Origin: Jutongia hominis | Lineage (GTDB): Bacteria; Bacillota; Clostridia; Lachnospirales; Lachnospiraceae | DNA length: 64,000 nt | Assembly: GCF_014384965.1 (NCBI RefSeq) | Contig: NZ_JACRSW010000027.1 | Span: 124,001-188,000 of the forward strand | Direction: 5' to 3' | Shown here: positions 1 through 7,745 of the stretch, piece by piece | How the letters are laid out: each line of letters opens with the position of its first letter | Numbering within the stretch: the stretch's first letter is position 1 | Notes under the pieces: generated by a model | Told to the model about the DNA's origin: nothing | Database searches by the model: none | Seen by the model: only the letters and a program-made list of their open reading frames with translations | Position numbers and translations under genes: made by a program

Positions 1-1833
1 GCTACTTTCGGAAAAGACTTTGTGCCACCGGTTGTTACAAAGACAGGTAATGATGAAGATGTCAATGATTATATCAAAGTAAAAGTAGAAGATAACAAGC
101 TTTGCTCACGTTATACAGCCCGTGTGGTAAAAGATATCAAGCTTGCGTCTTCTCCGGAATGGATGCAAAGAAGACTTGCTTCTGTTGGCATTCGTCCGAT
201 CAATAATATCGTTGATATTACCAACTATGTGATGGAAGAATATGCACAGCCAATGCATGCATATGATCTGGATAAGATTGAAGACAGCCAGATCGTAGTG
301 CGCAGAGCACAAAAAGATGAGAAGTTTACAACCTTAGATGGTCAGGAAAGAGTATTAGATGATACCATGCTGATGATCTGTGACGGTAAAAAGCCGATCG
401 GTATTGCCGGAATCATGGGTGGAGAAAACTCTATGATCACAGATGATGTTCAGACCATGCTTTTTGAAGCGGCTACTTTTGATGGAACTAATATCCGCCT
501 ATCCGGTAAAAAACTTGGTATGCGTACCGATGCACAGGCAAAATTTGAAAAGGGGCTTGATCCAAACAATGCAATGGAAGCAATGGATCGTGCTTGTCAG
601 TTGATCGAAGAACTTGGTGCAGGAACTGTTGTCGGTGGTGCGATTGACTATTATCCGGTCAAGAAAGAGCCATTTACAATTCCATATAGTGTAGAAAAGA
701 TCAATGCATTACTTGGTACAGATATTTCAGAAGATGAAATGGTTGGTTATTTTGAAAAGATCGATCTTCCGGTTGACCGTGAGAAGAAAGAAGTATTTAT
801 CCCGACATGGAGACAGGATTTAGAGCGTCTTGCAGATCTTGCGGAAGAAGTAGCACGTTTTTACGGATATGATAAGATCCCGATGACACTTCCTTCCAGC
901 TCGGCCACGATGGGTGGACTGTCAGATAAGCTGATCCTTGAAAATAAAGTCCGCAATGTAGTAGAAGCATATGGTTTCTGCGAGGGAATGACCTATTCTT
1001 TTGAAAGTCCGAAAGTATATGATAAGTTAAATCTTGCACAGAATGATGTGCTTAGAAAGAGCATTGTGATCAACAATCCGCTTGGTGAGGATTACAGCGT
1101 GATGCGTACTTCCGCATTAGGAGGCATGCTGACATCTTTGGCAACAAACTATAATCGCCGTAATAAAGATGTGCGTCTGTATGAGCTTGCCAATGTTTAT
1201 CTTCCAAAGCAGCTTCCATTAACAGAACTTCCGGATGAACGTGTTCAGCTTACTATGGGAATGTATGGAGAAGGTGATTTCTATGCGATGAAAGGTGTGA
1301 TCGAAGAGATTTTAACACGTTTAAGCCTCAAAGGTACGGTAACATATGATCCTGCAGCACAGAAGAGCTTTTTACATCCGGGAAGACAGGCTAAAGTTAT
1401 ATATGAAGGAAAAGAGATCGCATATTTTGGTGAAGTTCATCCAACTGTCTTAAAGAATTTTGCAATCGGTCAGAGAGCATATGTTGCGGTTGTGGATCTT
1501 GCTGAATTGATCGCCATGCCAAAAGAAGCTGTCAAATACACCGGAGTTGCTAAATTCCCGGCAATGACGCGTGATATCAGTCTGATGATGAAGAAAGAGC
1601 TTTTAGCCGGTCAGGTAGAAGAAGTGATCCGTAAAAAGGGAGGTACATTAGTTGAAAGTTATGAACTTTTTGATGTTTATGAAGGTGCACAGATCCAGGA
1701 AGGTTATAAGTCTCTCGCATATAAGATCGTATTCCGTGCAAAAGACCGTACTTTAACAGATGAGGAAGTAACAAATGCTATGAATAAGATCATTACCACA
1801 TTAGAAGAAATGGGAGCTTCTTTGCGTAAATAA
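1..1833 (+). CDS. pheT: Phenylalanine--tRNA ligase beta subunit, 5' end outside the window
   Basis: This subunit of the cytoplasmic alpha2beta2 enzyme helps charge tRNA-Phe. The reading frame is open from base 1, so the N-terminal tRNA-binding part (roughly 200 of about 800 residues) lies upstream of the window. The 610 visible residues run through the B3/B4 editing domain (IMGGENSMITDD), a B5 domain (WRQDLERLADLAEEVARFYGYDKIP), the catalytic-like core and a C-terminal ferredoxin-fold anticodon-binding domain (AKFPAMTRDISLMM). The gene ends in GASLRK. In this group pheS normally lies just upstream. A terminator-like hairpin follows the stop, so the gene probably ends its operon. Identification is firm. 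Confidence 0.96.
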   Translation, partial: ATFGKDFVPPVVTKTGNDEDVNDYIKVKVEDNKLCSRYTARVVKDIKLASSPEWMQRRLASVGIRPINNIVDITNYVMEEYAQPMHAYDLDKIEDSQIVVRRAQKDEKFTTLDGQERVLDDTMLMICDGKKPIGIAGIMGGENSMITDDVQTMLFEAATFDGTNIRLSGKKLGMRTDAQAKFEKGLDPNNAMEAMDRACQLIEELGAGTVVGGAIDYYPVKKEPFTIPYSVEKINALLGTDISEDEMVGYFEKIDLPVDREKKEVFIPTWRQDLERLADLAEEVARFYGYDKIPMTLPSSSATMGGLSDKLILENKVRNVVEAYGFCEGMTYSFESPKVYDKLNLAQNDVLRKSIVINNPLGEDYSVMRTSALGGMLTSLATNYNRRNKDVRLYELANVYLPKQLPLTELPDERVQLTMGMYGEGDFYAMKGVIEEILTRLSLKGTVTYDPAAQKSFLHPGRQAKVIYEGKEIAYFGEVHPTVLKNFAIGQRAYVAVVDLAELIAMPKEAVKYTGVAKFPAMTRDISLMMKKELLAGQVEEVIRKKGGTLVESYELFDVYEGAQIQEGYKSLAYKIVFRAKDRTLTDEEVTNAMNKIITTLEEMGASLRK

Positions 1834-1886
1834 GCTCTTTACGAAGTTAAGACAATGGTATATAATACAAAATAAGCAAAAGATGT

Positions 1887-1917
1887 AGGCAGTGCTGGAT
1901 TTCATTTGGCACTGCCT
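1887..1917 (+). terminator. Probable terminator hairpin after pheT
   Basis: AGGCAGTGC at 1887-1895 pairs perfectly with GCACTGCCT at 1909-1917 across a 13-nt loop, 54 bases after the pheT stop. Only a short T-rich stretch follows. Its 3' arm is shared with the longer palindrome at 1911-1965, so the two structures exclude each other. Confidence 0.5.
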
Positions 1918-1965
1918 TTATACAGTTTCCGGCATTGTATATGCCGGAAACTGTATAAAGGCAGT
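1911..1965. repeat. Perfect 25-bp inverted repeat with 5-nt loop
   Basis: Bases 1911-1935 are the exact reverse complement of 1941-1965, separated by TGTAT. It lies between pheT and the vanZ-like gene, with no T-run after it, so it is not a classical terminator. Possible readings are a mobile palindromic unit, an mRNA end-protecting stem, or half of a switch with the overlapping pheT hairpin. Confidence 0.85.
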
Positions 1966-1998
1966 ATGAAATAGAAGAAGATAGAAACGGGGATTATC

Positions 1999-2517
1999 AT
2001 GAAGAAAAAACATAGAAGAATGCTTCATATTCTGTCCTGGATGGGATTTATTATCTATTTATTTATGATGGTATATTTTCTTTTTTTCAGCGAGCAGCTT
2101 GGCAGAACACCAAGCCGGACATATCATTATAATTTGGTCCCGCTTGCTGAGATCAAGAGATATCTGAATTATATAGATACGATCGGGTTTTTGTATGTTA
2201 TGTTAAATCTTGCAGGCAATGTGATCTGTTTTATGCCGTTAGGCTTTGTATTACCGATCTTATCAAATCATAGATGGGGCTTCTTTCGGATCACCTTGAT
2301 CAGTGCATTGGCATCGCTTTGCGTGGAACTGGTACAGCTCGTATCAAAGCTTGGTTCCTGTGATGTCGATGATATTATTTTGAATACTTGTGGCGGAATG
2401 ATCGGTTATGCAGGGTTCTGTATCTGTAAAAAGGCATATCATATCTATGCAAAACATAGAAAAAAACAACACAAAAAAGGAAAAGAGGGTTTTTATGAGC
2501 AAAAAGAGAAGAAATAA
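1999..2517 (+). CDS. VanZ-family membrane protein
   Basis: A 172-residue protein of the VanZ family, a membrane family named after the teicoplanin-resistance gene vanZ. The biochemical role of most members is unknown. Four hydrophobic segments are visible (about residues 9-30, 62-84, 95-115 and 122-140). The family features PLGFVLP and the acidic DVDDIILNTCGGMIGY stretch are present. The tail is strongly basic (KHRKKQHKKGKEG). ATG at 1999 follows ACGGGGA. The next gene starts at 2495, overlapping by 23 bases, so the two are probably translationally coupled. Nothing nearby suggests a vancomycin cluster, so a resistance role should not be assumed. Confidence 0.8.
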   Translation: MKKKHRRMLHILSWMGFIIYLFMMVYFLFFSEQLGRTPSRTYHYNLVPLAEIKRYLNYIDTIGFLYVMLNLAGNVICFMPLGFVLPILSNHRWGFFRITLISALASLCVELVQLVSKLGSCDVDDIILNTCGGMIGYAGFCICKKAYHIYAKHRKKQHKKGKEGFYEQKEKK

Positions 2518-2827
2518 AAAATCATTACATCTTACAGATAAAAAGCATCCGATGTTAGCAATTATTGCTACCGGGCTTGGCTTTCTTTCTATTGTTTTGT
2601 TTTTCGCCTTTTGTATCCTTTCCGGAACACAACAAGGAAAAGCCGGATTGTTGATCGGTCTCGGTGGCTTTATTTGTATCATCATTAGTGGAATCGGTTT
2701 TTTAGCGGCATGGGCAAGCCTGCATCAGGAAAATATCCGTCCATTGTTTCCGACGATCGCATCGGTTGTCAACGGACTTTCGGTTGTGTTTTATTTTGTC
2801 CTGTATATTTATGGAATGATCCTATAA
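2495..2827 (+). CDS. Small membrane protein, DUF6142-like
   Basis: A 110-residue protein with a very basic N-terminus (KKRRNKK), a TDKKHP motif and three hydrophobic segments (about residues 22-42, 49-70 and 84-106). The layout resembles a Lachnospiraceae family of unknown function annotated DUF6142, but I could not run a search. I chose ATG at 2495 because AAAGGAAAAGAGGG precedes it and the charged-then-hydrophobic N-terminus begins there. A longer frame from 2408 lies inside the vanZ-like gene. It overlaps that gene by 23 bases. Confidence 0.65.
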   Translation: MSKKRRNKKSLHLTDKKHPMLAIIATGLGFLSIVLFFAFCILSGTQQGKAGLLIGLGGFICIIISGIGFLAAWASLHQENIRPLFPTIASVVNGLSVVFYFVLYIYGMIL

Positions 2828-2912
2828 AAAGTATTAGAAAAGAATGCGAATTATTTGGGTAGATAAATCAAGAGAGGTGCGATAGACTTTCTTTCCATAG
2901 GTCAATATAATA

Positions 2913-2953
2913 TGTACTCTCGAATTTTTTGTTCAGAAAATTCCGAGAGTACA
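2913..2953 (+). promoter_or_regulatory. Stem-loop leader element, copy A
   Basis: TGTACTCTCG at 2913-2922 pairs perfectly with CGAGAGTACA at 2944-2953. The structure ends 25 bases before the start codon of the next gene, just ahead of its AAAGGAGG. A closely similar sequence lies at 19529-19570 before xpt. They share TGTAC-CTCGAA, TCAGAAA, TTC and GAGAGTA at the same spacing. It is probably a cis-regulatory RNA or an operator. I do not recognise it. Confidence 0.55.
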
Positions 2954-2978
2954 TTAATATGCAAAGGAGGAATCTCAT

Positions 2979-3755
2979 ATGGCAATGCAATTTTCCAAAG
3001 AAGATCAGGAAAAGTTAAAGAATGATAAATCCGAGATTTATCGTAAGCGGACAGAAGAAACGAATCGTGAGGATGTGGAAAATTTATCGAAAAAAGGAAA
3101 ATGGGAATATTTTAAGCAATATTATTTAAAAGGATTGATCGTTGTCATTGTGGTTGCGGTTTTGTTAATAGCAGGGGCGATTCAGGCAGCGACAAAGAAA
3201 GCGGCGACCTCCCTTTATATTGCGGTACAAAAAGATATTATCAATGAAGAAGATGTGCCTGCCTTAGAAAGTGCGATCGGCAAATATCTTGGCATGGATC
3301 CAAAAGATGAAGTTGTAAAAATTGATGTCTCACCGGATGATAAGCAGCTTCAGGCCTATTTTTATGCCGGAACGGCTGATATTTTGATTGCGGACGAAAA
3401 GACATTCCAAAAGTGGGGGGAATCAGAGTATTTTTTTGATTCCAATACAAGTAAAAAAGTTGCTTTTTACAAAAACTATGATGAAAAATACCAATTCAAG
3501 ACGCAATATATCACCGGTGAGGATATTTTGAATAATACAAAGACAGAAGCCTCTGATACAAAAGCCAGTGATAAGACAGAATATAATTGCGGTATTTATT
3601 TAAGTGACAGTCAGAAATATCGTCAGATGGGCGGTCAGTTAGACAAACCGGTTCTTGGGATCGCAACATCGACAAAGCATATCGAATATGCCACACAGTT
3701 TGCAAAATATATGATGGATAACAACAAGAAAATGGATTTTAAAAAGAGTGAATAA
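2979..3755 (+). CDS. Membrane-anchored protein of unknown function
   Basis: A 258-residue protein I do not recognise. A charged cytoplasmic N-terminus (residues 1-50) leads into one hydrophobic anchor (about 52-68, LIVVIVVAVLLIAGAIQAA). An outside domain of about 190 residues follows, with alpha/beta character (ADILIADEKTF) and a Thr/Lys/Asp-rich linker near residues 185-205. There is no catalytic motif, signal cleavage site or sorting signal. ATG at 2979 follows a strong AAAGGAGG. The leader stem-loop shared with xpt suggests its expression is tied to a signal common to both genes, but that is inference. The topology would suit an accessory or sensor protein. Confidence 0.75.
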   Translation: MAMQFSKEDQEKLKNDKSEIYRKRTEETNREDVENLSKKGKWEYFKQYYLKGLIVVIVVAVLLIAGAIQAATKKAATSLYIAVQKDIINEEDVPALESAIGKYLGMDPKDEVVKIDVSPDDKQLQAYFYAGTADILIADEKTFQKWGESEYFFDSNTSKKVAFYKNYDEKYQFKTQYITGEDILNNTKTEASDTKASDKTEYNCGIYLSDSQKYRQMGGQLDKPVLGIATSTKHIEYATQFAKYMMDNNKKMDFKKSE

Positions 3756-3775
3756 AGGGCTGAATTGTTTTTACT

Positions 3776-3835
3776 GAATTGAAAAAACAGGCATAGAAAG
3801 ACAGCGTGTCAGATACCGTTTTTTTGCTTTTTGTG
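3776..3835 (+). terminator. Weak terminator-like hairpin
   Basis: An imperfect stem around GGCAT...GACA / TGTC...ATACC is followed by GTTTTTTTGCTTTTT, 30-70 bases after the preceding stop. The stem is poor but the T-run is clear. Confidence 0.4.
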
Positions 3836-3889
3836 GATATTCTTAATATCATTAAGTAAAATAAAATCAAAAAAATTAAAAAATAACTG

Positions 3890-3917
3890 TTGACAGATGA
3901 AAACTTTTGTATATAAT
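3890..3917 (+). promoter_or_regulatory. Consensus promoter upstream of the Amt-PII gene
   Basis: TTGACA at 3890-3895 and TATAAT at 3912-3917 with a 16-base spacer, in AT-rich sequence. It is the best vegetative promoter match I found in the window and points toward the Amt-PII gene about 295 bases downstream. Confidence 0.75.
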
Positions 3918-3929
3918 AATGAGTATGAC

Positions 3930-3966
3930 AAAGGTGTCACGGAGTTCCGTGGCACCTTTTCTGTTT
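3930..3966 (+). terminator. Intrinsic terminator or attenuator in the Amt-PII leader
   Basis: A stem pairs AAAGGTGTCACGG with CCGTGGCACCTTT around an AGTT tetraloop (one G-U pair), followed by TTTCTGTTTT. It begins about 12 bases after the -10 box of the preceding promoter. Transcripts would therefore stop almost at once unless the hairpin is prevented from forming. This arrangement suits attenuation or a very short RNA. Confidence 0.65.
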
Positions 3967-4211
3967 TACTTGAAGTAAAAGCACTCTGAAAAGATGCGTG
4001 ATATGCGATTGGAATTTCATACTGATAAAAAGAATGAGATTATGACGCAGCTTTCATAATATGTCCGGACAACAATTTATGAAAAGCCAGAAAGGAAGAC
4101 TTGAAAAAGAACAGAAAGTCCCTTTTTGGAACACCGAATGATCTTGGCGAAATGCCGGAGTTAATTGGGAAAAATATGAAACGATAGTGGATAATGAAGG
4201 AGGCAATTATT

Positions 4212-5933
4212 ATGGATGCTAACAGTGTAATATTTGGTGTGTGGTTCCTGATCGGTGCTGCATTGGTATTCTGGATGCAGGCAGGATTTGCAATGGTGGA
4301 AGCTGGTTTTACCAGAGCAAAGAATGCAGGTAACATTATTATGAAGAATCTGATGGACTTCTGTATTGGTACAGTAATGTTCATTCTTATCGGTTTTAGC
4401 TTATTATTAGGTGAAGATTTTGTCGGTCTGATCGGTAAACCGGGATTTGACATTATTACTTCTTATAAGGATTTTGACTGGTCAAGTTTTGTATTTAACT
4501 TAGTATTCTGTGCGACAACCGCTACAATCGTATCCGGTGCGATGGCAGAAAGAACAAAATTCTTATCATATTGTATTTATTCAGCAGTGATTTCCGCATT
4601 TATCTATCCGGTAGAAGCACATTGGATCTGGGGCGGTGGCTGGTTATCCCAGTTAGGTTTCCACGACTTCGCAGGATCATGTGCAATCCATATGGTAGGT
4701 GGTATCTCAGCATTGATCGGTGCAGCAATCCTCGGACCTCGTATTGGTAAGTTCAGTAAGAGAACAGGAAAGCCACATGCTATACCGGGTCATAACTTAA
4801 CAATCGGTGCACTTGGTGTATTTATCCTCTGGCTTGGCTGGTATGGATTTAACGGTGCAGCTGCTACATCTGTAGATCAGTTGGCATCCATCTTCGTAAC
4901 AACAACGATCGCTCCGGCAATCGCAACAGTAGTATGTATGATCTTTACATGGATCAAATATGGTAAGCCTGATGTTTCAATGTGTCTGAATGCTTCTTTA
5001 GCAGGTCTGGTAGCAATCACGGCTCCTTGTGATGTAACAGATGCAATGGGCGCAACCGTGATCGGTGCAGTTGCAGGACTTTTGGTTGTATTTGGTGTAT
5101 GGTTATTAGATTATAAGTTGAAAGTAGATGATCCGGTCGGTGCAGTTGCCGTACATATGATGAATGGTATCTGGGGTACTTTTGCAACAGGTCTTTTCGC
5201 AACAAAGACTGCTCCGGGCAGTGAGATCAATGGTCTGTTCTATGGCGGTGGATTTAAGCAGTTAGGACTTCAGTGTGTTGGTATTCTTTCCGTAGCAGCA
5301 TGGACAGCAGTAACGATCACAATTGTATTCTTAGTGATCAAAGCAACCGTAGGCCTTCGTGTATCAGAAGAAGAAGAATTAATGGGCTTAGATGTAAAAG
5401 AACATGGTTTATCTTCTGCTTATGCAGACTTTATGCCAGCCGGCAATATGTTCTACTCAGCAGGTACATCAATTGAGACATTACTTGGTGATGTTCCGGT
5501 TGACAAAGCAATAGAAGTGGTTAAGAGAACAACTCCTGCGGCTACGAAAAAGCCGGTCGAAGTCGATACCAATGCACCTAAACTTTCTAAGGTTACAATT
5601 ATTTGTAAGCAGAGCAAGTTTGATGATCTGAAGTATGCATTGAATGAGATCGGTGTCAGTGGTCTTACTGTAACACAGGTACTTGGCTGTGGTACACAGA
5701 AGGGTATGACGACAAAATATCGTGGTGCGGAACTGGATGTTGTATTACTTCCTAAGATCAAGATCGAAGTTGTTGTCAGCGCAGTTCCTGTTGACGAGGT
5801 CATTGAGACAGCGAAGAAAGTACTTTATACAGGTAATATCGGTGATGGTAAGATCTTCGTATTTGATGTGGAGGATGTTGTAAAGGTTCGTACCGGTGAA
5901 GTAGGATTTGATGCTTTACAGGGTGATGATTAA
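4212..5933 (+). CDS. Ammonium transporter fused to a PII signalling domain
   Basis: An Amt channel of about 410 residues with 11 membrane segments. Its twin histidines are visible as CAIHMVGG (H160) and VAVHMMNG (H315). A linker leads to a complete GlnB/GlnK-like PII domain from about residue 457. The PII part has GTQKG, a T-loop with YRGAEL, and GKIFVFDV. In most bacteria PII is a separate protein that plugs Amt from the cytoplasm; here the regulator is covalently attached. The T-loop tyrosine that is uridylylated in E. coli (Tyr51 of RGAEY) is Leu508, so regulation is probably by ATP/ADP/2-oxoglutarate alone. ATG 4212 is chosen because AAGGAGG (4197-4203) precedes it. An ATG at 4194 overlaps that site. 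Confidence 0.93.
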   Translation: MDANSVIFGVWFLIGAALVFWMQAGFAMVEAGFTRAKNAGNIIMKNLMDFCIGTVMFILIGFSLLLGEDFVGLIGKPGFDIITSYKDFDWSSFVFNLVFCATTATIVSGAMAERTKFLSYCIYSAVISAFIYPVEAHWIWGGGWLSQLGFHDFAGSCAIHMVGGISALIGAAILGPRIGKFSKRTGKPHAIPGHNLTIGALGVFILWLGWYGFNGAAATSVDQLASIFVTTTIAPAIATVVCMIFTWIKYGKPDVSMCLNASLAGLVAITAPCDVTDAMGATVIGAVAGLLVVFGVWLLDYKLKVDDPVGAVAVHMMNGIWGTFATGLFATKTAPGSEINGLFYGGGFKQLGLQCVGILSVAAWTAVTITIVFLVIKATVGLRVSEEEELMGLDVKEHGLSSAYADFMPAGNMFYSAGTSIETLLGDVPVDKAIEVVKRTTPAATKKPVEVDTNAPKLSKVTIICKQSKFDDLKYALNEIGVSGLTVTQVLGCGTQKGMTTKYRGAELDVVLLPKIKIEVVVSAVPVDEVIETAKKVLYTGNIGDGKIFVFDVEDVVKVRTGEVGFDALQGDD

Positions 5934-5950
5934 TACGCATAGCATAATAT

Positions 5951-6005
5951 AAAACTCCTTTTTGCCCGGTTGTATAGAAACAATCGGGTGAATAGGAGTT
6001 TTTTT
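5951..6005 (+). terminator. Terminator after the Amt-PII gene
   Basis: AAAACTCCT pairs with AGGAGTTTT, with an inner CCCG-GTTGT / ACAAT-CGGG stem, followed by a run of T. It lies 18 bases after the stop. Confidence 0.8.
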
Positions 6006-6154
6006 GATTTCGCGAAAAAACTATTGTGAATGATAAGGAAAAAGAGTATAATTGATTAACGCCAAACTCGGCAGAAAGAATTGTCGGGTTTTGCTTTCGT
6101 AAAAAAGATTTCCCGAAAAGAAAAAATTTTAATGAGAAGTAGGGATAAAAATAA

Positions 6155-7737
6155 AGTCCAGCTAATAAATGTCAATAATTAAATGAGAAAAAATTATTTT
6201 GTTTTCTGACTAAAAAAGGGCGGACTTTCCCCTTGGTGAAAATATCGTTTTTTGAAAGATATTGATTCATTGGGTTCATAGTATTTTATGCAGCTATGTC
6301 GCATTTAGCAGCATTGTATTGTTTGATATGCTCCTGAGGAGCAATGATTTTGAATGGTTTGTTGTCTCTGAGTATTGCAAATATCATATTGCATACCTTA
6401 TGTGAAACAGCTCCCATTGCTACGAGCTTTGGTTTTGAGCCACACTTATTGAGGTAGTACTCACGAAGAACTGGATTTTTAGCTTCTCCATTACGGGAGA
6501 TACTGATGCTTTGTAGGGTTAATGTGTGAATAACACGTCTAGCTATGGCAGAATCACGCTTAGACATTTGAACCTTGGTGCCTTCAAATTTACCGGATTG
6601 TTTTACTGCTGGATCAAGACCAAAATAAGCGAAAAGTTGTTTGGGCTTTGAAAATGCTGAAAAGTCACCGATCTCGCCCATAATGGATACAGCAGACAAG
6701 AAACCAGCACCTTTGAATGTTTCAATCAAATGAATCTGCTTGACAAAGTCAGCATCTTCATTAGCATCAACAAGCTCGTGGAGCGATTCAAGAATGCTGT
6801 TGATTTCTTCATCATATTTACGTATGAAGCTGATATAAAGGCGAATACGCTTGATGTTGCTTTCTATGATGTAGCCAAACTGATTTGCATCAGTTGCCGC
6901 CTGAATTATGGCATTATACTTATTTTGAGCATATGTAAGCCCAAAGCGAGCGGTTGATCTGATGATATCAATAATCTCTTGCTTGTCTGCTTCAAGAAAA
7001 GCTGATGGAGATGTATAAGTTTCCAACAATGTAAGAGAAGTGTTGATAGTAACCTTGGAAAAGATGCCAAGATACTGAGGAAACGCCATGCGTAATTCGC
7101 CCTGAAGCTTATTCACATAAGCACTGCGGTTATCCATTAGATCATAGTATTCGCGACACAGGTTACGACAGTTTAAGGCAAGATCAGATGGCATAAGAGA
7201 AACCTTTAGATCAGGTTTTAAACCAACCAACGCAGCTTTTTTAGAATCAAATCGGTCATTATGCACTTTTCGTATGTTGATATTTGTGCTATTCTTAGTG
7301 ATGATAGGATTAATAACCGAGCAGTTAAAACCCTTATCACGAAGATAGCAGAAGAGTGGGTAATGATAAATTCTCGTGGATTCGAGGAAAATGCGACTTT
7401 CCAAAGAATATAACTCTTCTGCTTCTTTTATTTTAGAAACAGCGGTTGTAAGGGAATCAATACTGTTATGTAGGATTTTGTGAGGTTTTCCTACGAATTG
7501 TTGATTTGGAAGTGCTATAGACATCTATGAAAAATCAGCACCGACATCAATACCAACTTTGTCCTATCCTAAGAGATAATACCTTATGTTTTCGATGGTG
7601 TCTATCAGGAACCGTCAGACAAGATAATTATTTAAGATAACATCTGATAAAGGAAGAACCCCTTCTTCTGTTATCTGATTTATAGAAACTTATTAACCAA
7701 GTAGTCTTGATTGACTACATCATTATTATACTAGGAG
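6155..7737 (-). mobile_element. IS110-family element, copy 1 (decayed)
   Basis: The boundaries come from alignment with copy 2 (12395-13947). Similarity starts at the AG of AAGTCCAGC and stops at the AG of CTAGGAG. There is no terminal inverted repeat, as is usual for IS110. Compared with copy 2 it lacks about 226 bp (equivalent to 13542-13767), which held the transposase start and part of the non-coding leader. It keeps the 257 bp that copy 2 has lost. Adding back the deletion gives about 1809 bp. The left flank is host DNA after the Amt-PII gene; the right flank is the foreign metalloprotease segment. Confidence 0.85.
6286..7557 (-). pseudogene. IS110-family transposase, N-terminally broken
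   Basis: The 412-residue open part has the C-terminal transposase domain (GFLSAVSIMGEIGDFSAF, LFAYFGLDPAVKQSGKFEG with the expected serine, MSKRDSAIARRVIH) and most of the N-terminal RuvC-like domain. Two lesions are visible against copy 2. The tryptophan codon in GADFSWMS is TAG, and a 226-bp deletion removes the start codon and first residues. The first catalytic aspartate (GIDVGAD) therefore sits upstream of a stop, in sequence with no start. The protein is probably inactive unless an internal start yields a partial product. Confidence 0.85.
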
Positions 7738-7745
7738 GTTCCTTA

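Noticed and set aside
3919..3972. Possible leader peptide starting at ATG 3919 in the Amt-PII leader
   Set aside because: The ATG overlaps the -10 region, has no ribosome binding site, and the transcript start would be at or after it.
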